This document shows positions 1-13,000 of a stretch of DNA of 64,000 bases, piece by piece. The position numbers and the translations under genes were made by a program. The notes under the pieces were generated by a model. It saw only the letters and a program-made list of their open reading frames with translations, had not been told where the DNA came from and did not search any database. Position 1 is the first letter of the stretch. Each line of letters begins with the position of its first letter. This DNA comes from Phoronis australis (lineage: Eukaryota; Phoronida; Phoronidae): NCBI GenBank assembly GCA_002633005.1, contig NMRA01000008.1:2122598-2186597 (forward strand), written 5' to 3'.

Positions 1-1064
1 CAGAGTGCAATTTGTCTGTCATAGGTCATTTGGCGTTCAATGCGGTACGTTTAAAATCAGTTTTGGTTGGTACCTCGAATATCTAGTTTAGCTCATTTTT
101 GGGCCCTTTGTAAGACACCCAGGGGTCACACGTAGAGGGCAGACGACAGACGTCCATTTCTGTACCTACTGAGGTGGACTCTAAATGCTCCCGTGGTCAG
201 ATGTTGGTACCTCGTTCGTCTATGCTATGTACTCTGGGTTGCCGGTCTAACGCTTTGAGTGTTCCCTGTTTCCATGATGCTGGTTACACCACCTTCTAAG
301 GCCGAGTAAAATTTAAATACACGTGCGAAGATATACTTAGCGCATGTGAACGCGATTTAAATTGATGCACAAGTGTGAAGGCAAGATGGCTCGACCACTA
401 AAAAGTACCAGTCATGCCCATGGGCGGGGCGCAGCTTTGAAATAAGTAGGGGGGGGGGGGNGGGGGGGGGTAGAGCCCTCGCCGCCCAAGATTTTAAGGC
501 TCATACGCGAACGAGTCCACTAAAAAGGTAGACCATCCAAATTCAGTAATTCATAGCTCTGAACGTACCCCGTAAATCTTAGTAAAAGGTCCAAATTATC
601 AACAATTCGAGCAACCCCCGTTTTTTAGGACGAGTGTGCACATGGAGTTGGTCAAATTAACTGCAAGTTTGAAGCTTGTTCTCGGGTTGAACATCGTTTC
701 CATGGTAACGAACATATCACGGTAAGATATATTATATTCGGGTCCGATTTCGAGCCAGCTAAACAGAGCGAGATCCAGCTTTAAAAAGTATAGAGCACAC
801 GGTTTGTGTCGTGCATTTGCTGACACAGTGAAAGAAAGTCGGAGCAAAACTAAAAAAAAAAAAAAAGGCTTACGAAATAAACGCCACAGAAACACGTTCC
901 TCATTGGGAGCAAATTTGACTTCAAAATAGAATCTGTAGTTATTTTGCCTTTCTCACTGTTATAGATATCTTTTTTCTGACACATTATTTCCCTACAAAG
1001 TTAAACCATCTCCAACACATCACAAAGTACCCATTTGAGCATCAGAATTGAAACGCACTGATTA
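1..1064. other. Flank with no recognisable gene
   Basis: I see no coding exon here. Short open frames on both strands have no recognisable domain. A run of about 20 G interrupted by an n lies at 449-470 and an A run at 851-866. It lies downstream of the Ki-67-like gene's proposed polyadenylation site. Confidence 0.5.
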
Positions 1065-1081
1065 CGAAAATACTACAAACA

Positions 1082-1087
1082 TTTATT
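1082..1087 (-). terminator. Candidate polyadenylation signal of the Ki-67-like gene
   Basis: The minus strand reads AATAAA here, about 880 bases past the stop codon at 1968. This would give a 3' UTR of roughly 0.9 kb. Seen directly as a motif; its use is inferred. Confidence 0.4.
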
Positions 1088-1967
1088 CGGAAGAATTTCA
1101 CACAGAGTAAGAATGGAAATAGTTTGAAATACAGTAAGAGACGCCACTTCCAGTCGGGTTAAAATCTACAATTGTCTATGATTTAGGATTCCAATAACTC
1201 AACTGCACGAGCACATGTTGGTAGACCTTGTTTAACGTATTTGTACGAGTGAGACATTTGAAAACCGTTCAGTCACACAGTCACGCTACTTTCTAAGCCA
1301 GAGCACACAGACTTGGCTTCACAAATATCCAAAATACTTCACAAACATTCAGGATTGTTACATAAAAATACAGAAACACGTGAACTTTACAATTGCGAGA
1401 ATTCTTACTTCACAAATATCCATGAGCCTGTTTCACCACTTACAACATCGGAAGCAATCCAGTTTTTAACAGATTTAGGTGGGAATTTGATGTAAATGAA
1501 AACTATCTAAGTTTTAGATTAAACCAGATCTTGATCTAATTCCTTAATTTTACAGGTTGACACAACTTGTGAAACAGGCCCAGACCAGAACAACTACGAG
1601 AGACTACAACAATGGGCTAAAAAGAAAAAAAAAAGTACATCCCATGAAACAGTGCTAGTGGTCAAACTGAACCTCACTGCCGACAGGTGGAGCTTCGACC
1701 AAGCACAGGAAACACCACATCCACCAGTCAACAAATTAAGCGACTTTCATCTCTACTAGTTCAACCACAATACCTGAGCATTTGAGCTATTTACAAACAC
1801 ACCAATCCACAGTGGCTTAATAAAGTCAAAACAACAGACTGCTAAAAAGTATAATGATAAAAACGATTAAAATATGCTAAAAGAAATCCGATTATTCAAC
1901 ATTAAGCCACATGTTTAAAATAAGTATAATAAAATAACTTATGTACAATACTCCCCTCATCTAATGC

Positions 1968-4022
1968 CTATACACGCCTCGCTCGTGTAACCCTCTTTGA
2001 TGGTTTCTGCGGGCTAGCAGGCTTAGCAGCCCCTTTGCCGCGAGTTAGCTTAGGTGTAGTTGGCTTCACAGGACTCGCAGCTTTGGCAGTTTTTTTACTA
2101 CGTGTTGGTTTAGGTGTGGCTGGCTTTGCAGGGCTTGCCTCTTTCGCAGGAGCGACGGGCTTGGAAGCCAATTTGCCACGTGTAGGTTTAGGTGTAGCTG
2201 GCTTCAAAGGGTTAGCAACTTTCACAGGAGATGCAGCCTTGCCAGCACGTTTACCACGTGTTGGCTTAGGTGTAACTGGCTTAACAGGGCTTGTCGCCTT
2301 CACAGGAGCGGCAGGTTTGGCAGCTCGCTTACCACGTGTTGGTTTAGGTGTAGCTGGCTTTACAGGGCTTGCCTCTTTCACAGGAGCTGCAGGTTTGGCA
2401 GCTCGCTTACCGCGTGTTGGTTTAGGTGTAACTGGCTTTACAGGGCTTGCCTCTTTCACAGGAGTGGCAGGTTTGGCAGCCTGCTTACCACGCGTAGGTT
2501 TAGGTGTAGCTGGCTTTACAGGGCTTGCCTCTTTCACAGGAGCGGCAGGTTTGGCAGCTTGCTTACCACGTGTAGGTTTAGGTGTAGCTGGCTTTACAGG
2601 GCTTGCCTCTTTCACAGGAGCGGCAGGTTTGGCAGCTCGCTTACCACGTGTTGGTTTAGGTGTAGCTGGCTTTACAGGGCTTGTCTCTTTCACAGGAGCG
2701 GCAGGTTTGGCACCCCGTTTACCGCGTGTTGGTTTAGGTGTAGCTGGTTTTACAGGGCTTGCCTCTTTCACGGGAACTGCAGGTTTGGCAGCTCGCTTAC
2801 CGCGTGTTGGTTTAGGTGTAATTGGTTTTACAGGGCTTGCCTCTTTCACAGGAACTGCAGGTTTGGCAGCTCGCTTACCGCGTGTTGGTTTAGGTGTAAC
2901 TGGCTTTACAGGGCTTGCCTCTTTCACAGGAGCTGCAGGCTTGGCAACCTGCTTACCACGCCTTGGATTAGGCGTAGCTGGCTTCAAAGGGTTTGCAACT
3001 TTCACAGGTGATGTGGTCTTAGCAGCTCGCCTACCCCGAGTTGGTCTAGGCGTAGCTGGCTTAACTGGGCTTGCCTCTTTCACATGTGATACAGCTTTGG
3101 CAGCCCGTTTACCTCGAGTTGGTTTAGGCGTAGCTGGCTTAACAGGGCTTGCCTCTTTCACAGGTGATGCAGGCTTAGCAGCCCGTTTACCTCGTGTTGG
3201 TTTAGGCGTAGCTGGCTTAACATGGCTTGCCTCTTTCACAGGAGCTGCAGGCTTGGCAGCCCGTTTACCTCGGGTTGGTTTAGGCGTACTTGGCTTAACA
3301 GGGCTTGCCTCTTTCACAGGTGATGCAGGTTTGGCAGCCCGTTTACCTCGAGTTGGTTTAGGCGTAGCTGGCTTAACTGGGCTTGCCTCTTTCACAGGTG
3401 ATACAGTTTTAGCAGCACGTTTACCTCGAGTTGGTTTAGGCGTAGCTGGCTTAACGGGGCTTGCCTCTTTCACAGGTGATGCAGGCTTGGCAGCCCGCCT
3501 ACGAGACGGTACAGGTTCAGGTTTCACAGATGCATTATTGTTAGCATTAGGTGTTGTACGAGCCTTCTTGGATGACGGGGCACTCGCAGGCAAAGCAGCA
3601 GCAGGTCTTTTCACAGAGCTTTTTGGGGTCGAAAGTAACTCGGCAACGCCAGTCAGGTCTACTTCCTTTTCAGGCTTTGGTGACCTCATCAACTCACGAA
3701 CACCAGTCAGCTGGGCACTGCGTCGCTTGTTTTTAGGACTTTTGACCAACTCCTTCACACCTACAAGACTGACACTCTTCCTTGACTGCTTGGGAGTTTT
3801 CAGCAGCTCTCGCACGCCGACTAAGCTGGTGCTCTTACGGGCGGAGCTCTTACGGCGTGGTGTGACTGTCAGTGGTGACACAAACATTTCTCCAGGACCT
3901 TTTGGAGTGTCGGGCAGGTCAGAGTATGGCGAGGCTGCCGGCGTCTTTTGTTTCTTAGGACTGGGTGTACGGAATAGTTCAGAGACACCACTGAAGCTGA
4001 CATCCCCCATGACCTTAGCCAC
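1968..4022 (-). CDS. MKI67: Ki-67-like last coding exon: ELF-TP motifs and 26-aa basic repeats
   Basis: Part of the gene above. The acceptor is at 4024-4023 and the stop TAG at 1970-1968. It opens with five short motifs of the form G-V-(S/R/K/A)-E-L-(F/L/V/M)-x-(T/S)-P, the core signature of vertebrate Ki-67 repeats. About 19 copies of a 26-residue unit built around T-P-K-P-T-R-G-K-R-A-A-K-P and P-V-K-E-A-S-P-V-K-P follow, and the exon ends V-T-R-A-R-R-V. The unit has S/T-P-x-K CDK-type sites and a high net positive charge, like the chromatin-binding tail of Ki-67 (role inferred). Confidence 0.85.
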   Translation of the reverse strand: MAKVMGDVSFSGVSELFRTPSPKKQKTPAASPYSDLPDTPKGPGEMFVSPLTVTPRRKSSARKSTSLVGVRELLKTPKQSRKSVSLVGVKELVKSPKNKRRSAQLTGVRELMRSPKPEKEVDLTGVAELLSTPKSSVKRPAAALPASAPSSKKARTTPNANNNASVKPEPVPSRRRAAKPASPVKEASPVKPATPKPTRGKRAAKTVSPVKEASPVKPATPKPTRGKRAAKPASPVKEASPVKPSTPKPTRGKRAAKPAAPVKEASHVKPATPKPTRGKRAAKPASPVKEASPVKPATPKPTRGKRAAKAVSHVKEASPVKPATPRPTRGRRAAKTTSPVKVANPLKPATPNPRRGKQVAKPAAPVKEASPVKPVTPKPTRGKRAAKPAVPVKEASPVKPITPKPTRGKRAAKPAVPVKEASPVKPATPKPTRGKRGAKPAAPVKETSPVKPATPKPTRGKRAAKPAAPVKEASPVKPATPKPTRGKQAAKPAAPVKEASPVKPATPKPTRGKQAAKPATPVKEASPVKPVTPKPTRGKRAAKPAAPVKEASPVKPATPKPTRGKRAAKPAAPVKATSPVKPVTPKPTRGKRAGKAASPVKVANPLKPATPKPTRGKLASKPVAPAKEASPAKPATPKPTRSKKTAKAASPVKPTTPKLTRGKGAAKPASPQKPSKRVTRARRV

Positions 4023-7000
4023 CTGGGAGCAAAAGACTTTTATTAGCAAAACAAGTGGTTAGAATGGAGTGAAAAAAAGAAAACCTACTAAGAGAAGCAT
4101 ATCAAGATCAAAATGCGGTGTTCACAGACAATTGGGATTTGACACGTTTTGTAATTAAATGAGCTTCTGGGGCTGCTCTGTGCAATTAACATTCAATGTT
4201 AATGTTTTTCCCCAGGCATGAATGTGACCTATGTATACACTAAATAAGAGGACTCAGGCCAAAAAGTATCTAGTTCCACTCTGTACCCCAACTCAGTTTG
4301 AAACCTGCAGCTCACTACTTCAAGACAAAAAATTCCTAAGTTACATCAATTTCAGCCAAGGTTTCAAAAAGTTTGAATCCCCCACAAACCCAGGCAAGCT
4401 CTAAGCAAGGAGTGTACATTGGTGTACATAGTATAGGTGAGTTCACTATGCCATCTTGCCATTCACCGCAATGGGCATCAGTCGAAACCTACTGCAACCA
4501 AGCGGCGAATAAGCAACACTAATTTTGCGGTGCAGGCCGAACCATGTAAACACTGATAAATTCAAACTTTAATGACGTTCGACGTGCAATAAAATTACTG
4601 TGCAAAGGTGGGCAACTAAAATTAAAAACAAAGACCAGAACCAACAGTTTTTTATCCTAAATCATGGCTTTTATGTTTGACATTGTGCAATGTATCTTGT
4701 ATATCATACTGATGGAAAAACGAGCATTTCTTTAAAAGTGAGATATGTGCACACCACAAGATCACAAGGTAGTGTGACTATTATGCTGGGACACAAATAT
4801 GTGTGGTCCAATAGTATACCTTGAGTAGCGTTTTTCTTGTCCTCACCAGAAAAATAATTAAATTGAAGTATAGGAAACATCTAACATTTCTACAATGCCT
4901 GGAGTAGTTTTCACAACTGCACTGTCTGGCATAGAACACAAGGGCAATACTTCTTTCATGTCAAATTGTTATCAACTTAGCCTGAAGTCACTTATTTCAA
5001 GGCTTTCGAAAGCACAGTCGAATTTCTTATAGCGTATCTTGCAATTTAGGCTCGAGATAGCCAAGACTACCTGCACTGCTTACTCAAACCAACACTCACC
5101 TTTTTCCCAACACTTTTCCGGCCTTTACGAGGCAGAGGTTTCGGAGTCTTTGCCAGTTTCTTGTGGATGACAATGGTGGCAGGAGAAGCAGCGTGGCCTG
5201 TGCTGACCACTCCGGCCCGAGCAGCAGCAGGAGTGCCAGGACGAGCCTGTAATTACAAAGTGACGAGAGTGAGCTCAGCAAATTCAGGTCATAGACAAGA
5301 CAAACACATGATCTCTTACGCACTATCTTTCTCCCTCTACATATATATCTGTATTTATATTTATCAACAAAATAAAATTTGAATCGCCCACTGTCAAAAA
5401 AAAAACAGCCTTTGATTTAGACCACCCACTGTTCAATATAAGTGTCACCCTTTCCCTCACTCAAATTAGACACAGTTTTTAGGCTTGAGAAGAACTGAAA
5501 GGTAGTTATTTCCTCCACATCAAACCCCTAAGTTGCTTATCAAAAGGGTATAGCGTCAGTCTCCAGGACAGTATAAACGTCTTAGGAATCCCAGGTGACT
5601 GATTATGGTCAATTCAAACAAAAACAGGAACACGAAGATGTTGCTTTGGATGAGAATATACAATTGGGAAGAAATTTGTTTCTAACACCAGGGCACCGTT
5701 TATAACGGGACTAATTTGAAAACAAGGCTCAAACCAACTTTGTTTGGGAGCAGTTTGCATGTCTTAACAGAAATATGGAATTCATGTTGTTTTTCTCAAT
5801 TCTAGGCCTTGAAAAGATTTATTTCTCTTGTAGTAGCAAAACAGACAAAATGATACCTCCCTTACAACATACTGTCAGAGCAAGGTTCCAAAAGAGCGTC
5901 TACATTTCCCGCTGAAAACACAGGAGCTTTTTGAACCGAACATCAATTTCAGAAATGGACACCACCCCAGGATCCAAGCAATAACACCCCTAAAACTTGT
6001 GATGTAGCCAACAGGTGGCATGCAGACCTGCACTACAAAGCAGCCTTTGGTGTGGTTACTGTGAACTTTTGTTGAAGTGACATTAACCCGTGCTTTCTGT
6101 TAACAAGTTTTGATTTAGTGCACTTGTCGCTATGAAATTCATCTCAAATTGTTCCTCAATCAAATATGAGAACATTCCAGGACTTCAAAAGAACTGACAG
6201 CTTACTATTGCTGAAGAACCCAAGCTCGTAAAATTACATGTCATGCAGTGACCTGAAATTTTATGAGCTTGGTCAGGTACTGTCAATTCTACCCGAGATC
6301 TCTTCTAAATCGACTAAGGGACAAGACAAATTTTACAATTCTAAATGGATTATATCGAAACTAGATTTTTGACAGAAAGCATGGGTTTAATGACGTTTTA
6401 AAAAGTTACAAAATTTACCTTTGAAACAACTTTGTCGGTGACTTTCTTCTTTTGCAACACAGCTTTTGGCTGCTTAGCAGACTGCACAGGCTGCGTCTGT
6501 GTGATGCCCTTTTTCACAACGTCGGCCCATGTCTTGGGTCTGGGGCTTCGGCCAGGAGTTTTAGGGGTTCTCCGTGGCGAGCGACCAGCCGAGGCTAACT
6601 TGGGCGTGGCCGTCTTGCCGTAAATGGCGCGAAGAGCCACAGCTGTCTTGAAGTCAGCTGGAGGAGACGGCACCTTCTCAACACGAGCGCGCTTGGCACT
6701 GCTGACGACCGGCGTTGAGGCAGCACGTTTAGTAGCCGCTCTTTTGGGCGATGGAGATGCTTCAGCTTTTGCCGTTTTGGGTGTGGTGGCCTTAGGAGCA
6801 GGTGCCTTAGGTGTAGCAACTTTGGGCGACTTCGGGGTAACAGCTTTAGGAGTAGTGGTTTTAGGCGTGACAGCTTTAGATTTTGGAGTAGCGGCCTTTG
6901 GAGTAGGGGCCTTGGGTGTAGAAAGTTTGGGAGACTTGGCAATGCCAACGACGGGTGTGGTAGCAGCACGTTTGGAGGCCGACTTTTTAGGAGACGGAGA

Positions 7001-10000
7001 CACTGCAGTTCTAGCAGATTTGGGGGTGACGACCTTTGCTGCAGGAGACACTGCCTTTGGTGTATTGAACATTTCCGGCAGACCNTGTGAAACTTACATC
7101 GGCAAGTTTTGAAGGTGGGGATCTTACACGTGTAGATTTCTTAGACGGTGTGACGGCATTTGCAGGACTCTTAGCTGGTGTGGCAACCTTTGCAGGACTC
7201 TTAGCTGGTGTGGCAACCTTTGCAGGACTCTTAGCTGGTGTAGCAGCCTTAGCAAGACTCTTAGCTGGTGTGGCAACCTTTGCAGGAGTTGCCTTACGTG
7301 GGCTTGGGGACCTCGCAGGACTCTTAGTAGGAGTAGCTGCCTTTGCAGCTCGACGAGGGCTAGCACCTTTCACAGGTGATGCCTCTTCGGCACTATGAAG
7401 TGCCAAGTGGAACAGATGGCCTTCCTCCTTGTTCAGCTCCTCAAGCAAGCGCAGCTCTTTCGGAGACATCTCCTGATGAGGTACATGGGGTGACTGGACT
7501 TGAACGTGTTTAGTGCTCTTCTGTTTTGGAGATTTGCCAGCTGGTGATTTTGGACTTGCTTTAGACGGGACACTTACAGAAACAGCCGGACCTTTGGGAC
7601 TACGAGCAGGTGATTTGGAAGAGGGTGACTTCGCCTTAGTGACCTTTGGAGATTTCACAGGACTTTCTTCTTTAATTGTGGTCGTCCTTGGAGTGGCAAT
7701 GGAGGCGCGCTTCTTCAGTAACCCCCTAGCACGACTTGGTGAATCAACGGCACCATCGAGAGAGTTTCTCGGAGCCGCTCCCTTTCTGAGAGGTGTGCCA
7801 GGAGGCAGATACTTGTCGAAGTGCTCAGGACTCAGTTGAGGACCAAAGGAGACGCGCTTTCTTTTAGAGGCTGTTCCAGGCTGGTCACTAGATTTCCTTT
7901 TTTTGCCAGTTGAAACTGAAAAAGAATTTCAGAGGGAGGTTCTCACAAATGTACTTTCATTTGGCAGCATAACTTGACAGTTAGAAAGGCAATACATTTT
8001 GGACATAAATGCAACTTTATACACTCTTTCATGCAAAAAATTCATTTCACGTTAATCATGGCAAAACACAGCTTCCGGAAATATGAAAAGATAAACGAAG
8101 TGGTCAAAATGAATCTACTGGCACATGTTAATGAAAGAAAGGTATTTTCCATAACTGAAATCACAACTGAAGTCATGCAGTGTGCACAATAATGTTGACT
8201 CACGGAGTGGAAATTTGTAGAAGTCGGATATAATGTGCCCGCATTTTGAATAGCAGGGTTCAAGCTGATTCTCAAAATGTGGGCACTGTATATGCAACTA
8301 TTGCCATAGAAATTTGCGTCACGTAGCCTCCTGAGTAAATCATAAGGAACTCTAGTCTAAAAGAGAATTGTGGGAGCGAAATTGAACACACAGGGTCTCG
8401 CACTGTTCCAACAACTCTATTATCCAGGATAAGTTGAGATAGCACTACCACAACACAACCGACTCTTGGAGCTGCCTCTTGAATATGCAACAACTCTTAG
8501 TCACGTGACATTCACCGCCATATACCAGTCTTCACACAACTGTATTACACTTGGTGAAATAGATTCAGTGCCAATTAGACTCTTCGCCAATAATGTTGAC
8601 GTTCTCTATGAAGACGGAAGAGCTGTTTAGGATCAAGTGTTCACGGGCAGCTGTAGGTTTATCCAGTTTCTTATGTTCTTAAGTCTAGTGTCCATATTAC
8701 GTTTGGTCTCTCTGTCACACGAGAATTTATAAATAACACAAGATTGTTTGCCTACAGGTGTAGTCTTTGGGTCTGACTTGCTGATTACATTTAAAAGTAG
8801 ATAACGGACAATTTACAGGAGCTTCACAATGTCTTCAAAATGACCAAATGCACCTACCTCGCTTCACAGGTGACACGACCTTGACTGGAGTCTTCTTCAC
8901 AGGACTCTGCACACTCTCGTCCAGTTCAGCCACTGGCTGGGAACGTCTCCGTATAGCAGTGAGGCCAGTCTTTAGCGTGGCTACAACAGGTTGGCGAGGA
9001 CTTCCAACCAGCTAGGAGCACAACAAATGTTTGTAAGATTAACTCTTAAATCTTGAAATATAGCTAACCAATAAGTCAACAATGGAAAAATATTGCATTT
9101 CTTGAGAACTTTTCTATTTCTTAAAATAGCTTTGAGCCAAGGCTTTGAATAAGGGCTGTTCCAGCAAAATCTGTATGGGAGGGGGGGGGACGGCAGTTGA
9201 AATAAAAATTTATGGGTGGTTGTCTTTACAAAAAAATTTAAATCACAGGTGATCCTTCTTGAAAGAAGTATATCATTAAAAGTGTGTGGTGTTTTGTGTC
9301 CTGTGAATGTTGACAGGTGGGTATTTTCAGCCAAACAGCGACCTCAAAAGAAATCAATACTCATCAAAAGTTCACTTGCCAGATACCCAAAAATATCCAA
9401 AAACAACAAAACGAGAGCGCTCGGAGGAGCGACACTTGGCGGAATTAATCGAAAGACGACAATGGGGAGGACGACGACAATCATGACTATCAAGGCGGCA
9501 ATAATGAATAACACGGTAACATTCATGTGACTAGCGAAGAAATCAAATAGAGAGCATATAATGAACTGCAATAAAGAACAATAGATAGCGCAACATGACG
9601 GACGAGCTATGCTTTGTTTCCGCAATCCAAAATAGGTGGCACTATGTGACAGTCTGCAGAGCAAAGTTATGTTTACAATAGTATTTCGCCTGGAATTCCA
9701 GTCTACAGTACGACAGTGCTACCTGGGTCAGTCGGGGTCAAAACTCTCTGTTAACTTGTGCAGACATAACCAAAACAAAGTGAACTGAAAGCCAGCCAGC
9801 TGAGTGCATACGTGACCGAAGGACCAACGGTATCCGAAAATCTCGAATAATTCAAAAAGTAGACGTCGTAGCGCAAAATGGAAATTATCATCTGAAAGCC
9901 CGTTCAAAACTCTATCTAAAATGGTAGTTTGGCAAACACGATAACGTTCATGTGACTAGCGACGAAATCAAATAGAGAGCATACAATCAACTACAATAAA

Positions 10001-13000
10001 GAACGATAGATGGCGCCACATGACGGTCCAGTCTACAGTAGAACAGTGCTGGCTGGGTCAGTCTGGGTCAACTAGGCATAATCAAAACAAAGTGAACTGA
10101 AAGCCAGCCANNNNNNNNNNNNNNNNNNNNNNNNNNNNNNNNNNNNNNNNNNNNNNNNNNNNNNNNNNNNNNNNNNNNNNNNNNNNNNNNNNNNNNNNNN
10201 NNNNNNNNNNNNNNNNNNNNNNNNNNNNNNNNNNNNNNNNNNNNNNNNNNNNNNNNNNNNNNNNNNNNNNNNNNNNNNNNNNNNNNNNNNNNNNNNNNNN
10301 NNNNNNNNNNNNNNNNNNNNNNNNNNNNNNNNNNNNNNNNNNNNNNNNNNNNNNNNNNNNNNNNNNNNNNNNNNNNNNNNNNNNNNNNNNNNNNNNNNNN
10401 NNNNNNNNNNNNNNNNNNNNNNNNNNNNNNNNNNNNNNNNNNNNNNNNNNNNNNNNNNNNNNNNNNNNNNNNNNNNNNNNNNNNNNNNNNNNNNNNNNNN
10501 NNNNNNNNNNNNNNNNNNNNNNNNNNNNNNNNNNNNNNNNNNNNNNNNNNNNNNNNNNNNNNNNNNNNNNNNNNNNNNNNNNNNNNNNNNNNNNNNNNNN
10601 NNNNNNNNNNNNNNNNNNNNNNNNNNNNNNNNNNNNNNNNNNNNNNNNNNNNNNNNNNNNNNNNNNNNNNNNNNNNNNNNNNNNNNNNNNNNNNNNNNNN
10701 NNNNNNNNNNNNNNNNNNNNNNNNNNNNNNNNNNNNNNNNNNNNNNNNNNNNNNNNNNNNNNNNNNNNNNNNNNNNNNNNNNNNNNNNNNNNNNNNNNNN
10801 NNNNNNNNNNNNNNNNNNNNNNNNNNNNNNNNNNNNNNNNNNNNNNNNNNNNNNNNNNNNNNNNNNNNNNNNNNNNNNNNNNNNNNNNNNNNNNNNNNNN
10901 NNNNNNNNNNNNNNNNNNNNNNNNNNAAAAAAAAAAAAAAAAAAAAAAACTTGCTGTCAGAGCAACATACTTGGCGGAAGAATTCCGCCAAGTAACAAGC
11001 CCGTGTTGCTAGTGTACAGAGTGCATCATGTACACTATGCCCTTACTCAAGTCATAGGCGACTTGATTACAGGTATTGGCTGTACAGTCCTATTAGAATA
11101 CTGCAACACTAATCTGGTGTTCATGCATCTAAGAAAACTGACAAATAACAAGAGCAACGCGGAGCATTGAAATGCAGCCACAAATGGTGTGCTTCTAGAG
11201 TTGTTTGTTTCATAAAAATAGTCACTAAATGGTGCAAAAATGTCCAGTCCACCTGAAAACGGGAACATGCCGTTGCTTTTTAATAGAAAGCTATTTACCA
11301 AATTTCATAAAAATCTGTCATGGAAAACGAAAAAAAAAAAAAATGAAATTGCCATTATGGGCACAGCGTTCATTGGATCTGCCTGAAAGACGTCATCATC
11401 TGTAGTTAGCTTCATATGTTAACTAAATACAATTATTAAATTTAATAAAGATCCTGCAGTGTGTTTAGGAGATGCAGCTATCGGCGCAAAACAAAACAAA
11501 ACTACCCCTAGGAGGCGCCACAGTAGATGAATTCATTATCGACAACTGTCCTCTTCACACTGAAAACATACATGCCAATTTTCAAAATCATCCTTAAAAT
11601 GGTTTGGTTGATTGAGGGGTGGACGCAGGAAAAATGGCCACTAGGTGGCGCAAAGTACCTCGATTCCATGCAAAAACGGGACGATAGTCTCATCTCACCA
11701 ACAGAGGCCTATATTTCAAATTTTTTGAAAATCTGTCGAAGATACAGAGGTAAACGTAAAAAACTAAAATTGCCACTAGGGGGCACACCTGTTGCCAGAA
11801 CCGTCCGAAAATCCTCGTCAGCTATTGTCAACATCATATACCGTACTCGTCCGGGTAACCGCCCATGCTCGGCTTACCGCCCAACCCCGAAATTTTCAAA
11901 TTTTCAGTTTTAAGCGCCCATGCTCTGCTTACCGCCCACCCTCAATTTTTCATGATCAAGACTGCCTTAAAAGTGTCTGTGCTTCTGTGAACGTTCGTCG
12001 CACAACAAAACGTGTGCAAGTCGCTTACCTTTCATTTACAATCAATCAGTTTTAGCGAAACCGGGAACTTGCCTTACTATGGCGGTAAAACACACGTATT
12101 CTCATACACTTTATTGAAGGAGACACAAGTTTTCATTTGGCTCACGCACGGAACTCGTGTCAGCACTTACTGATCACTGAGACAGCGCTTGTCGAATGTA
12201 TTTCATTGCCGTGGAAGAACAAGCAAAGCAGTACTTGACAATTTGAAGTCTGTGTTCTACCTTTCTGTGATTCCCCGTGTGTGCCGTGACAGTACACGAA
12301 ACATCACCACCCTGAGCAATGAAATAAGAGAAAGCACAAGCACACCAACATTATTTTAGACGCATCGTTTTAAATGTAAGCAGACACGAGTCATTGTGAC
12401 AAGCCAACTTGTCTCGGTTAAACGTGTTTTTAATGGCTCACTCCCGACACCAAAATGGAAACACCCAACCAAAATGGAAGCGCCCAACCAAAAGCAACAG
12501 CGCAAGAAATCAACTTTTTACAAAGCGCAAATCGAACATTCTATCCACATCCACGTGGTAAAAAAACTGCCACTAGGAGGCGCCACAGTAAGAACATACA
12601 TGCCAATTTTCACAATCATCCTTAGAGCGGTTTGGTTGATAGAGGGGCGGACTGAAAACAGCAAAAATGGCCACTAGGTGGCGCAAACTAAATCCATTCG
12701 AAAAACGGGATGATAGCGCCATCTCCCTAATAGATACCTATATGCCGAATTTTTTGAAAATACGTTGAGGACCCTAGAAGATATAGAGGTAAGCGTAAAA
12801 AACTAAAATTGCCACTAGGGGCACACCGGTAGTCGGATCCGTCCGAAAGTTCGCTCATGCCATCCCATATACATGTGGGCATATGAAAAATCATGATAGA
12901 TTTTACCGATTCAGACACATGTGGATTGTCTTTATAGTTTCACATATTGAATAATGAAATAGTTTACCTTGTTGCCCAAACTCAGACGTTTCGCTGGGGT

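Noticed and set aside
2035-4062. 675-codon plus-strand open frame
   Set aside because: Exact antisense of the Ki-67-like repeat exon. It stays open because of the 78-base period and composition, and it has no recognisable domain.
6624-7398. Plus-strand frames of 103-162 codons
   Set aside because: Antisense shadows of Ki-67-like exon 7, rich in repetitive G-V-A-L words.
10068-10991. 307-codon minus frame
   Set aside because: Almost entirely made of n from the assembly gap.
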